DNA from: an uncultured Rhodospirillales bacterium
Lineage (GTDB): Bacteria > Pseudomonadota > Alphaproteobacteria > Acetobacterales > Acetobacteraceae
Length of the DNA stretch: 49,738 nt
Direction: 5' to 3'
Assembly: GCA_903845065.1 (NCBI GenBank)
Contig: CAIMWH010000037.1
Location: 1-49,738, forward strand
The notes under the pieces are model-generated. The model saw only the letters and a list, made by a program, of their open reading frames with translations. It ran no database searches and had not been told where the DNA came from. Positions within the stretch are counted from its first letter, which is position 1. Each line of letters starts with the position of its first letter. Shown piece by piece: positions 45,716-49,738 of the stretch. Both the position numbers and the translations under genes were made by a program.

Positions 45716-46966
45716 ATGCGGTATTCAGGATTCCGGCTCTTCGCCGAGGCCTTGCGTGGCAACACCGGCTGGAAGCCGGCCTGGCGGGACCCACCGCCGA
45801 AGCGCTCTTACGATGTGATCATCATTGGCGGCGGCGGCCACGGCCTTGCCACGGCCTATTACCTGGCCAAGGAGCACGGCATCACCAACGTGGCGGTGCT
45901 GGAAAAAGGCCCCATCGGCCTCGGCAACACCGGCCGCAACACCACCATCGTGCGCTCCAATTATCTCCTGCCGCAGAACCACTTCTTCTACGAAAAGGCG
46001 CTCTCGTTGTGGGAGGGCCTGGAGCAGGACCTCAATTACAACGCCATGGTCAGCCAGCGCGGCGTGATCAACCTGTTTCACGCCGAAGGCGCCCGCAACG
46101 CCGCCGTCCGGCGCGGCAACGCCATGCGCCTCGATGGCATCGACGCCGACCTGCTCGACAAGGAGCAGATCCGCGCCATGTGCCCGCTGATCGATGTCGA
46201 CAACGCCCGCTTCCCCGTCCTCGGCGGCCTCATGCAGCGCCGCGGCGGCACCGCCCGGCACGATGCGGTGGCCTGGGGTTTCGCCCGCGCGGCGGACCTG
46301 CGCGGTGTCGACATCATCCAGCACTGCGAAGTCACCGGCATCGATGTCGAGGGCGGCCGCGTCACCGGCGTGCAAACCTCGCGCGGCCCGATCAAGGCCA
46401 ACAAGGTCGGCCTCGCCGTCGCCGGCAACACCTCCCGCCTGGCCCAGATGGCAGGCTTCGATGTCCCCATCGAAAGCCACGTCCTGCAGGCCTTCGTCTC
46501 CGAGGGGGTGAAACCCCTTGTCGACCAGGTCATCACCTTCGGCGCCGGCCACTTCTACATCAGCCAATCCGACAAGGGCGGCCTCGTCTTCGGCGGCGGC
46601 CTCGATGGCTGGAATACCTACGCCCAGCGCGGCAACCTGCCGGTGGTGGACCACGTGTGGTCCGCCGGCGTCGCCATGATGCCCAGCCTCTCCCGCCTGC
46701 GCGGCCTGCGCCAGTGGGGCGGGGTGATGGACATGAGCTTCGACGGCTCCCCCATCATCGGCAAAACCCCCATCAACGGCCTCTACATGACCGCCGGCTG
46801 GTGCTACGGCGGCTTCAAGGCTACCCCTGGCTCCGGCTGGTGCCACGCCTGGACCATCGCCAATGACGCGCCGCACAAGCTGAACGAGGCCCACCGGCTC
46901 GACCGCTTCCGCACCGGGCATTTGCTCGACGAGCGCGGCAACGGCCCCTATCCGTGGATGCAATGA
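45716..46966 (+). CDS. soxB: sarcosine oxidase subunit beta
   Basis: 416 residues, DAO-type flavoprotein with the FAD motif GGGGHG at 38-43, the flavin-proximal NTGRNTTIVRSNYLLPQN near 75-92 and the C-terminal GWCYGGFKATPGSGW. This is the catalytic subunit of heterotetrameric sarcosine oxidase, which oxidatively demethylates sarcosine to glycine and passes the methylene group to tetrahydrofolate. ATG at 45716 with GAGGTGA just before it; a GTG at 45710 is an alternative. soxD follows after one base, soxA overlaps soxD: the usual BDA order. Confidence 0.96.
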   Translation: MRYSGFRLFAEALRGNTGWKPAWRDPPPKRSYDVIIIGGGGHGLATAYYLAKEHGITNVAVLEKGPIGLGNTGRNTTIVRSNYLLPQNHFFYEKALSLWEGLEQDLNYNAMVSQRGVINLFHAEGARNAAVRRGNAMRLDGIDADLLDKEQIRAMCPLIDVDNARFPVLGGLMQRRGGTARHDAVAWGFARAADLRGVDIIQHCEVTGIDVEGGRVTGVQTSRGPIKANKVGLAVAGNTSRLAQMAGFDVPIESHVLQAFVSEGVKPLVDQVITFGAGHFYISQSDKGGLVFGGGLDGWNTYAQRGNLPVVDHVWSAGVAMMPSLSRLRGLRQWGGVMDMSFDGSPIIGKTPINGLYMTAGWCYGGFKATPGSGWCHAWTIANDAPHKLNEAHRLDRFRTGHLLDERGNGPYPWMQ

Positions 46967-46967
46967 C

Positions 46968-47243
46968 ATGATCCGGATCGATTGCCCGTGGTGCGGCAAG
47001 CGCGACGAGGTGGAGTTCACCTATCGCGGCGATGCCACCGTGGTCCGCCCCGAGGCGGGCGCGCCCGAGGAAGCCTTCCATGATTTCGTCTACAAGCGCG
47101 CCAACCCGCGCGGCTGGCACGTCGAGTGGTGGTACCACGGCGCCGGCTGCCGCCAGTTCCTGAAAGTGGTGCGCCACACCATGACCCACGAAGTCCGCAG
47201 CGTGGTCCGCGCCACCGAAACGCCGGAGGTGCCGGCCGAATGA
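46968..47243 (+). CDS. soxD: sarcosine oxidase subunit delta
   Basis: 91 residues. The zinc-site pattern is complete: Cys6 and Cys9 (CPWCGKRDEVEF), His57 and Cys61 (WYHGAGC), as in known SoxD. It is the small structural subunit. It starts one base after soxB and its TGA overlaps the soxA ATG (ATGA). Confidence 0.96.
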   Translation: MIRIDCPWCGKRDEVEFTYRGDATVVRPEAGAPEEAFHDFVYKRANPRGWHVEWWYHGAGCRQFLKVVRHTMTHEVRSVVRATETPEVPAE

Positions 47244-49738
47244 CCCAGCCCTTCCGCACCGCCTCGGGCGGCCATATCGACCGCACCACTACAATCAACT
47301 TCACCTTCGACGGCCGCCCCTACACCGGCCACCCCGGCGACACCCTCGCCTCCGCTTTGCTCGCCAACGGCGTCCGCCTCGTCGGCCGCAGCTTCAAGCT
47401 CCACCGCCCGCGCGGCATCTTCGCCGCCGGCGCCGAGGAACCCAACGCGCTGGCCGAACTGCGCAGCGGCGCGCGCCGCGAACCCAACACGCGCATGACC
47501 CAGATCGAGCTTTACGACGGGCTCGACGCCAACAGCCAGAACCGCTGGCCCTCCCTCAAGTGGGACCTGCTGTCGCTGAACGGCCTCATCGCCCCCATCC
47601 TTTCCTCGGGCTTCTACTACAAGACCTTCATGTGGCCGGCCTCCTTCTGGGAGAAAGTCTACGAACCGATGATCCGCCGCAGCGCCGGCCTCGGCCGCGC
47701 CGCCCGCGAGCCCGACCCCGACACCTACGACCACAAGCAGGCCCATTGCGACGTGCTGGTGATCGGCGCCGGCGCCGCCGGCCTCGCCGCCGCCCGGGTC
47801 GCCGGCGCCACCGGCGCGCGTGTCATCCTCGCCGACCAGGACAGCATGCTCGGCGGCGGCCTGCTCGCCGAACCCGCCCACGAGGCCTGGCGCGCCGAAA
47901 CCCTCGCCGCCCTCGCCGCCATGCCCGAAGTCACCCTCCTGCCGCGCACCAACATCTTCGGCGCCTATGACGACAACGTGGTGGGCGCCCTCGAACGCGT
48001 CGCCGACCATCTCGCCCAGCCCGCCCCCCACATGCCCCGCCAGCGCTACTGGACCATCCGCGCCGCCCGTATCATCCACGCCACCGGCGCCCACGAACGC
48101 TTCATCGCCTTCCCCGGCAACGATCGCCCAGGCGTCATGCTGGCCGGTGCCGCCGCCACCTACGCCAGCCGCTACGGCGTCCTGCCCGGCAAGCGCGCCC
48201 TGCTGTTCGCCAACAATGACGCCGCCTACGACTCCATCTTCGCCCTCCAGGATGCCGGCATCACCATCGTCGCCGCCGTGGACCCGCGCGCCGATTCCTC
48301 CGCCATGCAAACCGCCCGCGCCCGCGGCATCACCGTGTTCGAGAACAGCCAGGTCATCGCCACCGCCGGCACCCATGCCCTGCAAGGCGCCAGCATCGCC
48401 CGGCGCGGCTCCGCCGGCACCGACACCCTGGTCGCCGCCGACCTGCTCTGCGTCTCCGGCGGCATCAACCCCGCCGTCCAACTTGCCAGCCAGTCCCGCA
48501 CCCCGCTCATCTGGCATGACGCGCTCGCCACCTGGGTCCCCGGCACCCCCATCCTGCCGCAATTCTCCGCCGGCTCGGCCAACGGCATCACCGGCATTTC
48601 CGCCGCCGCCGCTGACGGCGCCCGCGCCGGTGCCGCCGCCAGCGGGGGCGATGCCGCCATCGTGCTCCCCGGCGGCGCCCCGTCCGACGCCACCGTGCTG
48701 CCGTTCTGGGAGGTCAAGGGCCACGGCAAGGCCTTCGTCGATATCCAGGATGACGTCACCGCCAACGACATCCGCCTCGCCGCCCGCGAGGGCTACAAGC
48801 ACATCGAGCACGCCAAGCGCTACACCACCCACACCATGGGCACCGACCAGGGCAAATCCGGCGGTCTCATCGGCGCCGCCGTGCTGGCCGAGGCGCGCGG
48901 CGAACGGGTGCAGGACGTCGGCATGCCCACCTTCCGCCCCTTCACCTCCCCGGTCACCTGGGGCGCCATCGCCGGCCCCAACATCGGCAAGCACTTCGCC
49001 CCCACCCGCCTGAGCCCGCTGCACGACTGGCACGTCAAGCGCGGTGCCGTCTTCATGGACGCCGGCCAGTGGCTCCGCCCCGCCTACTACCCCGCCCCGG
49101 TGGACGGTGACGGCTGGGACAGCGTCATCCGCGAAGGCCGCGCCGCCCGCCGCGGCGTGGCGATCTGCGACGTCTCCACCCTCGGCAAGATCGACGTCCA
49201 GGGCCGTGACGCCGCCACCTTCCTCGATCGCCTCTACACCAACACCTTCTCCAACCTCGCCATCGGCCGCGCCCGCTACGGCCTGATGCTGCGCGAGGAC
49301 GGCATCGTCTTCGATGACGGCACCACCTCCCGCCTTGCCGAGGACCATTATTTCGTCACCACCACCACCGCCAACGCCGGCCCGGTGATGCAGCACATGG
49401 AGTTCTACCTCCAGACCGTCTGGCCCGAGCTTGACGTGACACTTGCCTCCGTCACCGACCAATGGGCCGCCATGTCCATCGCCGGCCCCAAATCCCGCGC
49501 CACCATCGCTAGGGCGGTCGAAGGGCTCGATCTCTCCAACGAGGCCTTCCCGTTCATGGCGGTGGCCGAAGCCACCGTGCGCGGCTGCCCGGTCCGCGTC
49601 TTCCGCATCAGCTTCTCCGGCGAAATGGCCTACGAAATCGCCACCCCCGCCCGCCCCCGCCTCGTCGGCCTCCGCCCGGTCACCCGTGGCGACCAACTCC
49701 GCGCCGGCGCCCACCTGGTTGAACCCGGCACCACCCAC
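47240..49738 (+). CDS. soxA: sarcosine oxidase subunit alpha, truncated by the window end
   Basis: 833 codons are open to the last base; the full protein is about 1000 residues. An N-terminal ferredoxin-like domain without cluster cysteines (FTFDGRPYTGHPGDTLASALL region near 15-35), then an NAD-binding fold ([18 protein letters not shown] near 171-188), and a C-terminal GcvT/aminomethyltransferase-like folate domain from about 600 (GVAICDVSTLGKIDVQG, AAMSIAGPKSR, RISFSGEMAYEI). After ...YEIATPAR (about 49650) the next ~28 residues do not follow the expected YGxxLWxAL...TPYGTE pattern, pointing to indels or poor sequence at the edge. soxG is expected beyond. Confidence 0.93.
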   Translation, partial: MTQPFRTASGGHIDRTTTINFTFDGRPYTGHPGDTLASALLANGVRLVGRSFKLHRPRGIFAAGAEEPNALAELRSGARREPNTRMTQIELYDGLDANSQNRWPSLKWDLLSLNGLIAPILSSGFYYKTFMWPASFWEKVYEPMIRRSAGLGRAAREPDPDTYDHKQAHCDVLVIGAGAAGLAAARVAGATGARVILADQDSMLGGGLLAEPAHEAWRAETLAALAAMPEVTLLPRTNIFGAYDDNVVGALERVADHLAQPAPHMPRQRYWTIRAARIIHATGAHERFIAFPGNDRPGVMLAGAAATYASRYGVLPGKRALLFANNDAAYDSIFALQDAGITIVAAVDPRADSSAMQTARARGITVFENSQVIATAGTHALQGASIARRGSAGTDTLVAADLLCVSGGINPAVQLASQSRTPLIWHDALATWVPGTPILPQFSAGSANGITGISAAAADGARAGAAASGGDAAIVLPGGAPSDATVLPFWEVKGHGKAFVDIQDDVTANDIRLAAREGYKHIEHAKRYTTHTMGTDQGKSGGLIGAAVLAEARGERVQDVGMPTFRPFTSPVTWGAIAGPNIGKHFAPTRLSPLHDWHVKRGAVFMDAGQWLRPAYYPAPVDGDGWDSVIREGRAARRGVAICDVSTLGKIDVQGRDAATFLDRLYTNTFSNLAIGRARYGLMLREDGIVFDDGTTSRLAEDHYFVTTTTANAGPVMQHMEFYLQTVWPELDVTLASVTDQWAAMSIAGPKSRATIARAVEGLDLSNEAFPFMAVAEATVRGCPVRVFRISFSGEMAYEIATPARPRLVGLRPVTRGDQLRAGAHLVEPGTTH

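Noticed and set aside
47090-49738. 882-codon open frame on the minus strand opposite soxA
   Set aside because: Low-complexity Gly/Asp/Glu/Val translation without domains; it mirrors the real soxD/soxA frame, an effect of very high GC at third positions.

Overview
This window is very GC-rich, densely packed chromosomal DNA. Gaps are short, many neighbouring genes overlap by 1-16 bp, and long shadow ORFs run opposite real genes. The gene content suggests an alphaproteobacterium, most likely Rhodospirillales/Acetobacteraceae-like: heterotetrameric sarcosine oxidase, a LIV-type ABC cluster, CaiB-type CoA transferases, PdeM/Lhr repair genes and PAS-rich histidine kinases. The placement is inferred from gene content and style, not from a marker gene. 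I saw no rRNA, tRNA, CRISPR, transposase or phage gene. The last ~90 bases no longer follow the expected sarcosine oxidase alpha sequence, which may mean the window ends at a contig edge.

Layout. 1-5.0 kb: a five-helix membrane protein, then a minus-strand catabolic-looking operon (creatininase family, ketopantoate-reductase family, SDR, M20 dipeptidase) and a small membrane protein. 5.2-7.2 kb (+): LctP-type permease and an AlkA-type DNA glycosylase. 7.2-13.0 kb (-): Lhr-like helicase and PdeM nuclease, then a translationally coupled quinone oxidoreductase / EamA exporter / alpha-beta hydrolase trio. 13.1-20.2 kb: a secreted protein, a stand-alone biotinyl protein overlapping a beta-propeller gene, and two large sensor kinases in tandem with no DNA-binding response regulator.

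20.4-35.9 kb is the most coherent block. On the minus strand lie a thiolase-like protein, an enoyl-CoA hydratase, a double-length CaiB/BaiF CoA transferase and a single-chain biotin-dependent acyl-CoA carboxylase. A peptide-type ABC importer (binding protein plus two permeases, no ATPase) runs convergently, and a separate carboxyltransferase gene diverges from it. A GntR/FCD regulator is divergent from the thiolase-like gene, followed by an orphan binding protein. Two intergenic regions 11.5 kb apart carry the same composite element, CTATTGTCGACAA-N7-TTGAC, pointing at the importer operon and at the CoA operon. I read this as one regulon: uptake of an organic acid or amide, activation to a CoA thioester, carboxylation and hydration. 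The substrate is unknown.

36.0-45.6 kb: a small membrane protein, a nitroreductase, a GT-C-like membrane protein, an M20 carboxypeptidase downstream of a complete LIV ABC cluster with an AT-rich hairpin after its binding-protein gene, and a phosphoribosyltransferase gene with an apparent one-base frameshift. 45.7 kb to the end: soxB, soxD and a truncated soxA, the start of a sarcosine oxidase operon.
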